Shown here one piece after another: positions 51,267-59,044 of a stretch of DNA of 64,000 nt. Below the pieces are notes generated by a model. The model saw only the letters and a program-made list of their open reading frames with translations, had not been told where the DNA came from and ran no database searches. The stretch is taken from contig NZ_JBIQOI010000001.1 in assembly GCF_044197065.1 (NCBI RefSeq), positions 496,001-560,000 on the forward strand, given 5' to 3'. Source of the DNA: Kluyvera ascorbata_C. Lineage in GTDB: Bacteria; Pseudomonadota; Gammaproteobacteria; Enterobacterales; Enterobacteriaceae. Both the position numbers and the translations under genes were made by a program. Position 1 is the first letter of the stretch. The number at the start of each line of letters is the position of its first letter.

Positions 51267-52772
51267 ATGCTTTGCAGGATCGGCATTTCTCAATCATCAT
51301 TTGAAATGGAGTTTCAACTTTCTGATCTAAGGCCCATTTTGAACGTCACCGCCGTACTTCGCCAGGCAGTCACACGTACGCCCTGGTACAAAAAACGTAA
51401 AAGTTATCGAGTGCTCTTCTGGCGTGAAATCACCCCCCTTGCCGTACCTATTTTTCTGGAAAACACCTGCGTTTTATTGATGGGGGTGCTAAGTACCTTC
51501 CTCGTGAGCTGGCTGGGAAAAGAAGCGATGGCGGGCGTGGGCCTGGCCGACAGTTTCAACATGGTCATTATGGCCTTTTTTGCCGCTATTGACCTTGGTA
51601 CCACGGTGGTCGTGGCGTTTAGCCTCGGTAAGCGTGATCGCCGCAAGGCGAGGGCGGCAGCGCGGCAATCTCTGGTTATCATGACCATTTTTGCCACCAT
51701 TCTGGCGGCGGTGATTCACTATTTTGGCGCCGGGATCATCAATATTGTGGCCGGTGATGCCACGGAAGAAGTGAAAGGGCTGGCGCTGACCTACCTTGAA
51801 CTGACCGTATTGAGCTATCCGGCAGCGGCGATTGCGCTGATTGGCAGCGGTGCGCTGCGCGGGGCTGGGAATACCAAAATCCCGCTGATGATCAACGGCG
51901 GGATGAACATCCTGAATATTATTATCAGTAGCTTCCTGATTTACGGCGCATTCTCTTGGCAGGGAATGGGGTTTGCCGGGGCAGGGCTCGGCCTGACGAT
52001 TTCCCGTTATATTGGCGCGGTGGTGACCATTATTGTCTTAATGGTCGGTTTCAACCCGGCGCTGCGTATTCCGCTCAAAAGCTATTTCAAGCCGCTCAAC
52101 TTCGCCATTATCTGGGAAGTTATGGGGATCGGTATTCCGGCAAGCGTAGAGTCGGTGCTGTTTAACGGCGGTAAATTGCTAACGCAGATGTTTGTGGCCG
52201 GAATGGGAACCGACGTGATCGCCGGTAACTTTATCGCCTTCTCCGTGGCGGCGCTGATTAACCTGCCGGGGAACGCCCTGGGGTCGGCATCGACCATTAT
52301 CACCGGTAAACGTCTAGGCACCGGGCAGCTTGCTCAGGCGGAGCGTCAGCTACGCCATGTGTTCTGGATGTCGACCATCGTGCTGACGTTGATTGCCTGG
52401 GGCACCGCACCGTTTGCCGGGCTGTTTGCCTCGTTCTATACCCATGAGCAGGACGTTAAAGACGTGGTGAAGATTCTGCTGTGGATGAATGCGGCGTTTA
52501 TGCCTATCTGGGCCGCTTCCTGGGTACTGCCAGCAGGCTTTAAAGGGGCTCGAGACGTGCGCTTTGCCATGTGGGTCTCCATGCTGAGCATGTGGGGCTG
52601 TCGCGTGGTGGTGGGCTACGTACTGGGTATTCTGTTGGGCTGGGGCGTGGTCGGCGTCTGGATGGGGATGTTCCTCGACTGGGGCGCGCGTGCGGTGCTG
52701 TTCTACCGTCGCCTTATCACCGGACGTTGGGCATGGAAATATGCGCCCGCGAAGAAAACAGACACGGCGTAA
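51267..52772 (+). CDS. yeeO: YeeO, MATE-family exporter
   Basis: 501 residues with 12 membrane segments and a 50-residue N-terminal extension before 'LFWREITPLAVPIFLEN'. MATE landmarks include 'LIGSGALRGAGNTKIPLMIN' near residue 193, 'GIGIPASVESVLFN' near 290 and 'WVLPAGFKGARDVRF' near 420. E. coli YeeO exports flavins and dipeptides, as recalled. AAGGA lies 3 bases before the ATG at 51267; an internal ATG at 51306 is possible. It lies between two inverted tRNA-Asn genes, as in E. coli. Confidence 0.9.
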   Translation: MLCRIGISQSSFEMEFQLSDLRPILNVTAVLRQAVTRTPWYKKRKSYRVLFWREITPLAVPIFLENTCVLLMGVLSTFLVSWLGKEAMAGVGLADSFNMVIMAFFAAIDLGTTVVVAFSLGKRDRRKARAAARQSLVIMTIFATILAAVIHYFGAGIINIVAGDATEEVKGLALTYLELTVLSYPAAAIALIGSGALRGAGNTKIPLMINGGMNILNIIISSFLIYGAFSWQGMGFAGAGLGLTISRYIGAVVTIIVLMVGFNPALRIPLKSYFKPLNFAIIWEVMGIGIPASVESVLFNGGKLLTQMFVAGMGTDVIAGNFIAFSVAALINLPGNALGSASTIITGKRLGTGQLAQAERQLRHVFWMSTIVLTLIAWGTAPFAGLFASFYTHEQDVKDVVKILLWMNAAFMPIWAASWVLPAGFKGARDVRFAMWVSMLSMWGCRVVVGYVLGILLGWGVVGVWMGMFLDWGARAVLFYRRLITGRWAWKYAPAKKTDTA

Positions 52773-52913
52773 CGACCTGATTGTGGGGAAAATCGGCAAG
52801 AAAAGTCAGTTTTCAACCGAATCGAAGAATTAATCGGCAAACGATTTATTTTGTGCAAATCAGGCTTTGACAACCATGGGGCACATCGATAATATGCGCC
52901 TCGTTCAAACGAT

Positions 52914-52989
52914 TCCTCTGTAGTTCAGTCGGTAGAACGGCGGACTGTTAATCCGTATGTCACTGGTTCGAGTCCAGTCAGAGGAGCCA
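52914..52989 (+). tRNA. tRNA-Asn (GTT), copy 2
   Basis: A 76-base tRNA identical to copy 1, with anticodon GTT and CCA encoded. The 50 bases upstream (including ATCGATAATATGCGCCTCGT) are almost identical to the upstream flank of copy 3, indicating duplicated promoters. Confidence 0.98.
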
Positions 52990-52997
52990 TATTTAAG

Positions 52998-53029
52998 AAG
53001 CCTGCTTAGGAAACTAAGCAGGCTTTTTG
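52998..53029 (+). terminator. Terminator of tRNA-Asn copy 2
   Basis: AAGCCTGCTTAG at 52998-53009 pairs with CTAAGCAGGCTT at 53014-53025, followed by a T-run. Confidence 0.92.
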
Positions 53030-53044
53030 CTTTTCTACGTCTGG

Positions 53045-53071
53045 TAAAAAAAGCCGGACGAGCGTCCGGCT
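53045..53071 (-). terminator. Terminator of amn
   Basis: On the minus strand, AGCCGGAC pairs with GTCCGGCT around a 4-base loop, followed by seven T residues, just after the amn stop. Confidence 0.9.
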
Positions 53072-53080
53072 GGCGTTGGC

Positions 53081-54529
53081 TTAACGGAACGGCGGTTCGT
53101 TGAAGGTTCGCAGCTTGCGCGAATGCAGGCGGTCGCCCTCGGCGCGCAGCAGGTCGATGGCCCGAATGCCAATCTGCAGGTGCTCGGAAATCGCCCCTTC
53201 ATAGAAACGGTTTGCCTGACCGGGTAGCTTAATCTCCCCGTGCAGCGGTTTGTCGGATACGCACAGCAGCGTGCCGTACGGCACGCGGAAGCGGTATCCC
53301 TGCGCGGCAATGGTCGCACTCTCCATATCAATCGCCACGGCACGGCTCAGGTTGAAGCGTAACGCCGACGCGGAATAGCGCAGCTCCCAGTTACGATCGT
53401 CCGTGGTGACCACTGTCCCGGTACGCAGCCGCTGTTTGACCTCTTCCCCCGGCATACCGCTAACCTGCTTGGTTGCGTCATAGAGCGCGCGCTGTACCTC
53501 GGCAATACTCGGGATTGGAATATCCGGCGGCAGCACGGCGTTAAGCACGTGGTCGTCACGCAGATACGCGTGTGCCAACACATAATCACCAATCGACTGG
53601 CTTTCGCGCAGACCGCCGCAGTGGCCGATCATCAGCCAGACGTCCGGACGCAGCACCGCCAGATGGTCGCAGATGTTTTTGGCGTTAGACGGACCCACGC
53701 CGATGTTGATCAAGGTGATCCCTTGTCCGTCTTTGGTGAGCAGGTGCCAGGCCGGCATCTGATGCTTCTTCCACGCGAGGTCGGAAATGGCCTCTTCCGG
53801 CGCTTCGGTGTCGGCGGTAATCCAGATTCCTCCCGCGCAGGAGAGTGAAACATACGGGCTGTCCGGGTCGAGGATCTGGCTGCAGCCCCAGCGCACAAAC
53901 TCATCGACGTAGCGGGTGTAGTTGGTGAACAGGACAAACGGCTGGAAATGTTCGACTGGTGTGCCGGTGTAGTGGCGCAGGCGCGCCAGCGAGAAATCCA
54001 CGCGGCGGGCGTCAAAGTGTGACAGCGGATAAAAATCAGTGGAATGCGTCAGACCATCCGCGGTCTCATCGCCAATCTGCGATAGTTCGGTAGTGGGGAA
54101 GAAGCGCGTCAGATCGGCGCTCATCGAACGATCGAGATTGAGGCCGTCAATCACGTAGGGATAGGGAATTTCATGCTGCGACAGGCCGACTTCAATATGC
54201 GCGTCGTAATCTTCGTGCAGCAGACTGAGCTGTTCGAGCAAATAGCTGCGAAACAGCGTTGGGTGCGTAATGGTTGTGGTGTAACAGCCAGAGTGGGTAA
54301 AGCGACCGAAGGCGCGCGTTTTTTGCGCCTTGTGCGCGTTGCCGCTCCAGGAAACGGAAAGCTGCGGGTAGACAAATAATCCATTCGCGCGCGCTTCGGC
54401 GCTGGGTAATGAGCGGTCGTCAATAAACAGACGAATAGCATCACGTAATGCACTTACCGATTGATCGTACAGCGCCTGGAGTTTCTCCAGCGCTTGTTCT
54501 GGGGTCAGACTCACGCCCGTATTACTCAT
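53081..54529 (-). CDS. amn: AMP nucleosidase
   Basis: 482 residues (E. coli Amn 484). The N-terminal AMP-nucleosidase domain has 'FGRFTHSGCYTTTITHP' near residue 73. The C-terminal half is a nucleoside phosphorylase-type domain with 'INIGVGPSNAKNICDHL' near 276, 'MIGHCGGLRESQSIGD' near 300 and the purine-site 'AIDMESATIAAQG' near 400. It hydrolyses AMP to adenine and ribose-5-phosphate, adjusting AMP levels. It has its own promoter region of about 190 bases, divergent from ldtA. Confidence 0.96.
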   Translation of the reverse strand: MSNTGVSLTPEQALEKLQALYDQSVSALRDAIRLFIDDRSLPSAEARANGLFVYPQLSVSWSGNAHKAQKTRAFGRFTHSGCYTTTITHPTLFRSYLLEQLSLLHEDYDAHIEVGLSQHEIPYPYVIDGLNLDRSMSADLTRFFPTTELSQIGDETADGLTHSTDFYPLSHFDARRVDFSLARLRHYTGTPVEHFQPFVLFTNYTRYVDEFVRWGCSQILDPDSPYVSLSCAGGIWITADTEAPEEAISDLAWKKHQMPAWHLLTKDGQGITLINIGVGPSNAKNICDHLAVLRPDVWLMIGHCGGLRESQSIGDYVLAHAYLRDDHVLNAVLPPDIPIPSIAEVQRALYDATKQVSGMPGEEVKQRLRTGTVVTTDDRNWELRYSASALRFNLSRAVAIDMESATIAAQGYRFRVPYGTLLCVSDKPLHGEIKLPGQANRFYEGAISEHLQIGIRAIDLLRAEGDRLHSRKLRTFNEPPFR

Positions 54530-54716
54530 CGTTCGCTCCTTGTGTGCGGCTTTTACCGATAGTATGTCAGCCGATGATGAAACAAAAGCGTAAGCCCGCT
54601 TCCATATAACAACTGATTAACCTTTAACCGGGTGATTTCTGATACAGCTAAACGCAACGCCGTGGGGCAAAAAAGCTATAATCAACCCATATCTGCCGTG
54701 AATAGAGGAAAGGGAA

Positions 54717-55649
54717 ATGAAACCTCGTGTAAAACTCTTGTGTGCGTTAGCGCTGGCCTTTAGCAGCCAGAGCGCGCTGGCCGTGACTTATCCGCTCCCG
54801 CCGGAGGGCAGCCGTCTCGTGGGCAGCACGCTAAATATCACGGTGCCACAGGACAATCACCTGCCGCTGGAGGCCTTTGCTGCCCAGTATGGGCAGGGGC
54901 TCAGCAATATGCTGGAGGCGAATCCGAATGTGGATGTTTTCCTGCCAAAATCGGGCTCCGCGCTGGTGATTCCACAGCAATTGATTTTGCCAGACACGGT
55001 GCGGCGGGGGATTGTGGTGAACGTCGCTGAGATGCGGCTGTACTATTATCCGCCTGAAGGGAATACCGTTGAGGTACTGCCGATTGGTATCGGCCAGGCA
55101 GGGCGAGAAACGCCACGCAATTGGGTTACTTCTGTTGAACGTAAGCAGGAAGCACCGACCTGGACACCAACGGCAAACACCCGCCGCGAATATGCCAAAC
55201 GCGGTGAAAGTCTGCCGGCTTTTGTTCCCGCAGGGCCAGATAACCCGATGGGGCTCTACGCCATTTATATCGGCCGGCTTTATGCGATTCATGGCACTAA
55301 TGCGAACTTCGGTATTGGTCTTCGCGTCAGCCAGGGCTGTATCCGCCTGCGCAACGACGATATTAAATATCTGTTCGACAACGTGCCGGTAGGAACGCGG
55401 GTGCAAATTATTGATCAGGCGGTGAAGTACACTACCGAGCCCGACGGCAGTCGCTGGGTGGAAGTCCATGAGCCATTGTCGCGCAACCGCGCAGAATATG
55501 AATCCGATAACAAAGTTCCGTTGCCTATTACGCCTGCACTGCGTAGTTTTACTCAGGGTGAAGGCGTGGATGGCAATCGGGCAAGAGGTGCGTTGGATAG
55601 ACGTTCCGGTATGCCTGTGAACATCAGCGCCTCGCATAACGCGTTATAA
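54717..55649 (+). CDS. ldtA: LdtA (ErfK), L,D-transpeptidase
   Basis: 310 residues, the E. coli ErfK length. A signal peptide (Lys-Pro-Arg then hydrophobic, cleavage after 'SALA') directs it to the periplasm. A LysM-like segment around residues 35-85 is followed by the YkuD domain, with catalytic His in 'YAIHGTNANFGIG' and Cys in 'SQGCIRLRNDD' near residue 207. It attaches Braun lipoprotein to peptidoglycan. AGAGGAAAGGG precedes the start. A terminator follows at 55672. Confidence 0.95.
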   Translation: MKPRVKLLCALALAFSSQSALAVTYPLPPEGSRLVGSTLNITVPQDNHLPLEAFAAQYGQGLSNMLEANPNVDVFLPKSGSALVIPQQLILPDTVRRGIVVNVAEMRLYYYPPEGNTVEVLPIGIGQAGRETPRNWVTSVERKQEAPTWTPTANTRREYAKRGESLPAFVPAGPDNPMGLYAIYIGRLYAIHGTNANFGIGLRVSQGCIRLRNDDIKYLFDNVPVGTRVQIIDQAVKYTTEPDGSRWVEVHEPLSRNRAEYESDNKVPLPITPALRSFTQGEGVDGNRARGALDRRSGMPVNISASHNAL

Positions 55650-55671
55650 GTCTGCTTGTCTTCAGCGCCAG

Positions 55672-55702
55672 AAGCCCGCCATTGCGGGCTTTTGACTTTT
55701 TA
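55672..55702 (+). terminator. Terminator of ldtA
   Basis: AAGCCCGC pairs with GCGGGCTT around CATT, followed by TTGACTTTTT. The T-run is broken, so strength is moderate. Confidence 0.75.
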
Positions 55703-55728
55703 ACCAGGGTTGGCGAAAGGAGCATTGA

Positions 55729-56670
55729 ATGAGTGATGTAGTGAACTGGGGCGTGCTTGGCTATGCCCGAATCGCGAAGAATTCCATTATTCCTGCTATT
55801 GCGCGCGCCGATAACGCCCGCGTCTACGGGGTGGCTTCCCGCCATCAGGATGCGCTGCCGGTCGGTGAATGGCAACAAAGCTACGGCGACTATGCCGCGC
55901 TGCTGGCTGATGATGCGATCCAGGCGGTCTATATTCCTCTGCCGAACTCGCTGCACAAAGAGTGGGTTATCCGGGCGCTGGAAGCGGGTAAGCACGTGCT
56001 GTGCGAAAAACCGATTGGTCTGACCGCCGATGAAGCGCGTGAAATGCATCAAGTGGCAACGCAGCACAACCGCCTGCTGATGGAAGCTTTTATGTATCAG
56101 TACACTGACCGGGTGCGGGTTATCAAGCAGGTGCTTGAGAGCGGCGAACTGGGCGAGCTACGCCATATCAACGTTTCGTTCCGCTTCCTGCTCGACCGAC
56201 CTGGCACGATCAAAATGCAGCCTGCGCTCGGCGGCGGCGCGCTGTATGACGTTGGCTGCTATCCAGTGAACTTTATCGGTCTGGTGACGGGACGTCTGCC
56301 GGTGAGCTGCAAAGCGGTGAGCGAAACGGAGCAGGGCGTGGATACTAACCTGTCTGCACTGCTGCAATATGACGATGGTTTGATTGCCAATATCCACTGT
56401 GGCTTTAACGCTTTTGGCCGCAACTACGCGGAAATCATCGGCACGAAAGGGATGCTGGTGGTGGATAAGCCGTTCCTCGATGACGCGGGAGCACTGTATT
56501 TGCATACCAACGAAGGCGTGCGTGAACTGCCGGTAAGTGAATCAGACCGCTATCAGGCCGAAATCCGCCACTTCTCCAGCGCGATCCTCAACGAGCCATC
56601 GCGGCTAATCCCGCTGGATGAGACCATCCGTAATATGCAGGTGCTGGATATGATCCGCGCCGCGCTATAG
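55729..56670 (+). CDS. Gfo/Idh/MocA-family oxidoreductase
   Basis: 313 residues. The N-terminal Rossmann domain starts 'VNWGVLGYARIAKNSIIPAI', and the family dinucleotide motif 'CEKPIGLTADEAREM' near residue 90 contains the catalytic Lys of EKP. The C-terminal domain has 'GGGALYDVGCYPVNF' near 165, the usual substrate-side G-x-x-D-x-G-x-Y. It probably oxidises or reduces a sugar or polyol at the expense of NAD(P). The substrate is not predictable. AAAGGAG precedes the ATG. This gene is not at this position in E. coli K-12 as I recall. Confidence 0.85.
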   Translation: MSDVVNWGVLGYARIAKNSIIPAIARADNARVYGVASRHQDALPVGEWQQSYGDYAALLADDAIQAVYIPLPNSLHKEWVIRALEAGKHVLCEKPIGLTADEAREMHQVATQHNRLLMEAFMYQYTDRVRVIKQVLESGELGELRHINVSFRFLLDRPGTIKMQPALGGGALYDVGCYPVNFIGLVTGRLPVSCKAVSETEQGVDTNLSALLQYDDGLIANIHCGFNAFGRNYAEIIGTKGMLVVDKPFLDDAGALYLHTNEGVRELPVSESDRYQAEIRHFSSAILNEPSRLIPLDETIRNMQVLDMIRAAL

Positions 56671-56978
56671 CGTATTTGGCCCGGCGGGCGTTGTTCTGCC
56701 GGGCTGCTTTAGCGGGAAACCGTCTGTAAACCACCGCGCATAGGCTTACGCCATGTGTTCACCCGCATTAGCGAATTCATCGCTTCGTGTTACATCCGCA
56801 TCTGGAACCTACGCCGCATTTCACCTAATTGGTTCTACATAATCCTTTGAACCGCAAAAATCGCTTCCTATTATCAGGCTTCGTTACGTGAAGGAAATCA
56901 CCCACAATGGAATTGACTAAAAACCGTGCATCTTCGGCCAGGAATGTTATATTAAAATATAATATTTGGAGGTGCTCT
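56671..56978 (+). other. 308-base gap between oxidoreductase and pemI
   Basis: Starts with a GC-rich hairpin (GCCCGGC at 56689 with GCCGGGC at 56708, no T-run) that may end the oxidoreductase mRNA. The middle shows nothing recognisable and no supported ORF. The last 35 bases carry the palindrome and ribosome site of pemI. Confidence 0.5.
56947..56962 (+). promoter_or_regulatory. Probable PemI operator and -10 region
   Basis: A perfect palindrome, TTATATT-AA-AATATAA, overlaps a TATAAT at 56958-56963 and lies 16 bases before the pemI start. Kis/PemI-type antitoxins repress their own promoter through palindromes in this position. No good -35 is seen at 17 bases, so the promoter assignment is tentative. 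Confidence 0.55.
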
Positions 56979-57236
56979 ATGTATACAACTCGCCTGAAAA
57001 AGGTCGGCGGCTCCATCATGCTGGCTGTTCCTCCCGCCGTGCTGAAAACGCTGGAGCTGTCGACGGACAGCGAAGTGGGCATGACCATTGATAATGGCCG
57101 CTTGATTATTGAACCTCAAAAACGGCCTCGTTATTCGCTGGAAGAACTACTGGCTCAGTGCGATCCACTCGCTGAAATGAGCGAAGAGGATCGGGAATGG
57201 ATTGATGCGCCAGCAGTGGGCAAGGAGATCTTGTAA
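56979..57236 (+). CDS. pemI: PemI-like antitoxin (AbrB/MazE family)
   Basis: 85 residues from the ATG at 56979 with TTGGAGG upstream, the same length as plasmid PemI/Kis. The N-terminal swapped-hairpin DNA-binding domain reads 'TTRLKKVGGSIMLAVPPAVL', and the C-terminal tail that should wrap the toxin contains 'YSLEELLAQCDP'. The longer open frame from 56907 lacks a ribosome site. It should neutralise the toxin and repress the operon. Its stop directly abuts the toxin ATG. Confidence 0.9.
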   Translation: MYTTRLKKVGGSIMLAVPPAVLKTLELSTDSEVGMTIDNGRLIIEPQKRPRYSLEELLAQCDPLAEMSEEDREWIDAPAVGKEIL

Positions 57237-57569
57237 ATGGACAGAGGCGAAATCTGGCTCGTTTCACTTGACCCTATTGCCGGGCATGAACAAAGCGGAA
57301 GGCGTCCAGTATTGGTTGTTTCTCCGGCGTCCTTTAATCAGCTTACCCGGCTACCTGTGGTTGTTCCCGTGACCAACGGCGGAAATTTTGCCCGCGCAGC
57401 GGGGTTTGCTGTTTCACTAGATGGAGCAGGAACGAAAACAACGGGGGTCATTCGTTGTGACCAGCCCCGAACCATTGATATGGAAGCCCGCAACGGCAAA
57501 CGTCTGGAACAAGTACCTGAAGTTATCGTAAATGAAGTGCTGGCCAGGTTGGAGGCCATTCTGAGTTGA
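57237..57569 (+). CDS. pemK: PemK-like toxin, endoribonuclease
   Basis: 110 residues, the same length as plasmid PemK/Kid. It is a MazF/PemK-fold ribonuclease with 'MDRGEIWLVSLDPIAGHEQ' at the N-terminus, 'RPVLVVSPASFNQ' near residue 22 and 'TTGVIRCDQPRTIDM' near 72, which contains the Arg and Asp expected at the active site. It should cut mRNA at UA-containing sites when the antitoxin is degraded. No base separates the antitoxin stop and toxin start, so translation is coupled. Confidence 0.92.
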   Translation: MDRGEIWLVSLDPIAGHEQSGRRPVLVVSPASFNQLTRLPVVVPVTNGGNFARAAGFAVSLDGAGTKTTGVIRCDQPRTIDMEARNGKRLEQVPEVIVNEVLARLEAILS

Positions 57570-57601
57570 GCCTTTAGATGCGGAAGGCAAACGCAGAAAA
57601 G

Positions 57602-57633
57602 CAAAAAGCCTGCTTAGTTTCCTAAGCAGGCTT
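57602..57633 (-). terminator. Terminator of tRNA-Asn copy 3
   Basis: On the minus strand, the same AAGCCTGCTTAG/CTAAGCAGGCTT hairpin with a 4-base loop and T-run as at copies 1 and 2. It may also separate pemK transcription from the tRNA. Confidence 0.9.
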
Positions 57634-57641
57634 CTTAAATA

Positions 57642-57717
57642 TGGCTCCTCTGACTGGACTCGAACCAGTGACATACGGATTAACAGTCCGCCGTTCTACC
57701 GACTGAACTACAGAGGA
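57642..57717 (-). tRNA. tRNA-Asn (GTT), copy 3
   Basis: A 76-base tRNA identical to copies 1 and 2, anticodon GTT, CCA encoded. Its upstream flank, read on the minus strand, matches that of copy 2 almost base for base for about 50 bases. Confidence 0.98.
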
Positions 57718-57841
57718 ATCGTTTGAACGAGGCGCATATTATCGATGTCACCCCGGCTTGTCAAAGGGTGAAAAGCGCTAATAAGTTCGTTTGCTGACAA
57801 TTTCAGCAATTAAGCGTCGATTGCTGTTTTTTTGACTGATT

Positions 57842-57858
57842 TGCACCGCGAAAGTGCA
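57842..57858 (+). promoter_or_regulatory. NtrC-binding-like site upstream of nac
   Basis: TGCACC-N5-AGTGCA, close to the NtrC consensus TGCACC-N5-GGTGCA with one mismatch. It lies about 110 bases upstream of the sigma-54 promoter, a suitable distance for an enhancer. Confidence 0.72.
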
Positions 57859-57953
57859 GAATTACCCCTTATGGGGCAGATCGCAATCTTCTGATAGCCG
57901 CCTGAAAGCGCCTGAGCCATAGGTTTACACGGATTTACTGGCAATTTTAAAAC

Positions 57954-57969
57954 TGGCAAGCATCTTGCA
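57954..57969 (+). promoter_or_regulatory. Sigma-54 promoter of nac
   Basis: TGGCAAG-N4-TTGCA gives GG and GC doublets at the -24/-12 spacing required by RpoN polymerase, with one departure from TGGCACG. nac is known to be activated by NtrC with sigma-54 in enterobacteria. Confidence 0.88.
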
Positions 57970-58024
57970 ACTCCTCCGATTACTTAATGCCAGCGTGGCA
58001 GTGGATGTTGAACCGGAGGCAAAA

Positions 58025-58942
58025 ATGAACTTAAGACGGCTGAAGTACTTTGTGAAAATCGTCGATATCGGCAGCCTGACTCAGGCCGCTGAAGTGTTGC
58101 ATATCGCCCAGCCCGCGTTGAGCCAGCAGGTCGCGACGCTGGAGGGGGAGTTGGATCAACAACTGCTGATTCGGACTAAGCGTGGTGTAACGCCAACGGA
58201 AGCGGGCAAAGTGTTATATACCCATGCGCGTACCATTCTGCGCCAGTGCGAACAGGCGCAGCTAGCGGTGAATAACGTTGGGCAGACGCTCAGCGGCACG
58301 GTATCTATCGGCCTTGCGCCGGGAACGGCGGCGTCATCTATTACCATGCCGTTGCTGCAGGCGGTACGCAACGAGCTGCCGGAAGTGCTGGTTTATCTGC
58401 ACGAAAACAGCGGCACCGTACTGAACGACAAACTGCTGAACGGCCAGCTGGATATGGCGGTGCTTTACGATCGCGCACCACTTGCCGGGATTGTCAGCCA
58501 GCCGCTGCTGAAAGAAGACCTTTACCTGGTTGGAACCCGCGATTGCCCAGGGCAGAGTGTGGATCTCACCGCCGTGGCGGAAATGAACCTGTTCCTACCG
58601 CGTGATTACAGCGCCGTGCGTGCCCGGGTGGACGAAGCCTTCTCGCTGCGTCGCTTAACGGCCAAAATTATTGGCGAAATTGAGTCTATCTCAACGCTGA
58701 CAGCGGCCATCGCCAGCGGTATGGGCGTGACGGTACTGCCGGAGTCGGCGGCGCGTTCACTGTGTAGCGCAGCAAACGGCTGGATGGCGAGGATAACAAC
58801 GCCGTCGATGAGTCTGCCGTTGTCGTTAAACGTGTCGGCACGCGGTCAACTGACCCCGCAGGCGCAGGCGGTGAAAGAAATCCTGATGTCATTGGTCAGT
58901 CGCCCGATGCTGGATAACCGCGAATTACTGTTGGTGAGCTAA
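58025..58942 (+). CDS. nac: Nac, nitrogen assimilation control regulator
   Basis: 305 residues from the ATG at 58025, the Nac length, with CCGGAGG upstream. LysR-type: the N-terminal HTH 'MNLRRLKYFVKIVDIGSLTQ' and 'HIAQPALSQQVATLEGEL' match Nac closely, followed by the Nac-type effector domain that needs no co-inducer. It couples sigma-54-dependent nitrogen limitation to sigma-70 promoters, activating or repressing genes for alternative nitrogen sources. It precedes cbl, as in E. coli. Confidence 0.96.
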   Translation: MNLRRLKYFVKIVDIGSLTQAAEVLHIAQPALSQQVATLEGELDQQLLIRTKRGVTPTEAGKVLYTHARTILRQCEQAQLAVNNVGQTLSGTVSIGLAPGTAASSITMPLLQAVRNELPEVLVYLHENSGTVLNDKLLNGQLDMAVLYDRAPLAGIVSQPLLKEDLYLVGTRDCPGQSVDLTAVAEMNLFLPRDYSAVRARVDEAFSLRRLTAKIIGEIESISTLTAAIASGMGVTVLPESAARSLCSAANGWMARITTPSMSLPLSLNVSARGQLTPQAQAVKEILMSLVSRPMLDNRELLLVS

Positions 58943-59044
58943 GCTTATATTCCATTCAGATATAACTTGCTGGTTTTTATTATTTGTTCACGAGGGCATC
59001 AGACTTTAACAATAGCTCAATGTCTGATTGACCCGGAGAGAAGC

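Larger units (their letters stand above)
57718..58024 (+). other. 307-base region between tRNA-Asn copy 3 and nac
   Basis: Holds the tRNA promoter (minus strand, near the tRNA), an NtrC-like palindrome at 57842-57858 and a sigma-54 promoter at 57954-57969. No gene is supported; an in-frame ATG at 57965 upstream of nac lies within the promoter. Confidence 0.8.
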
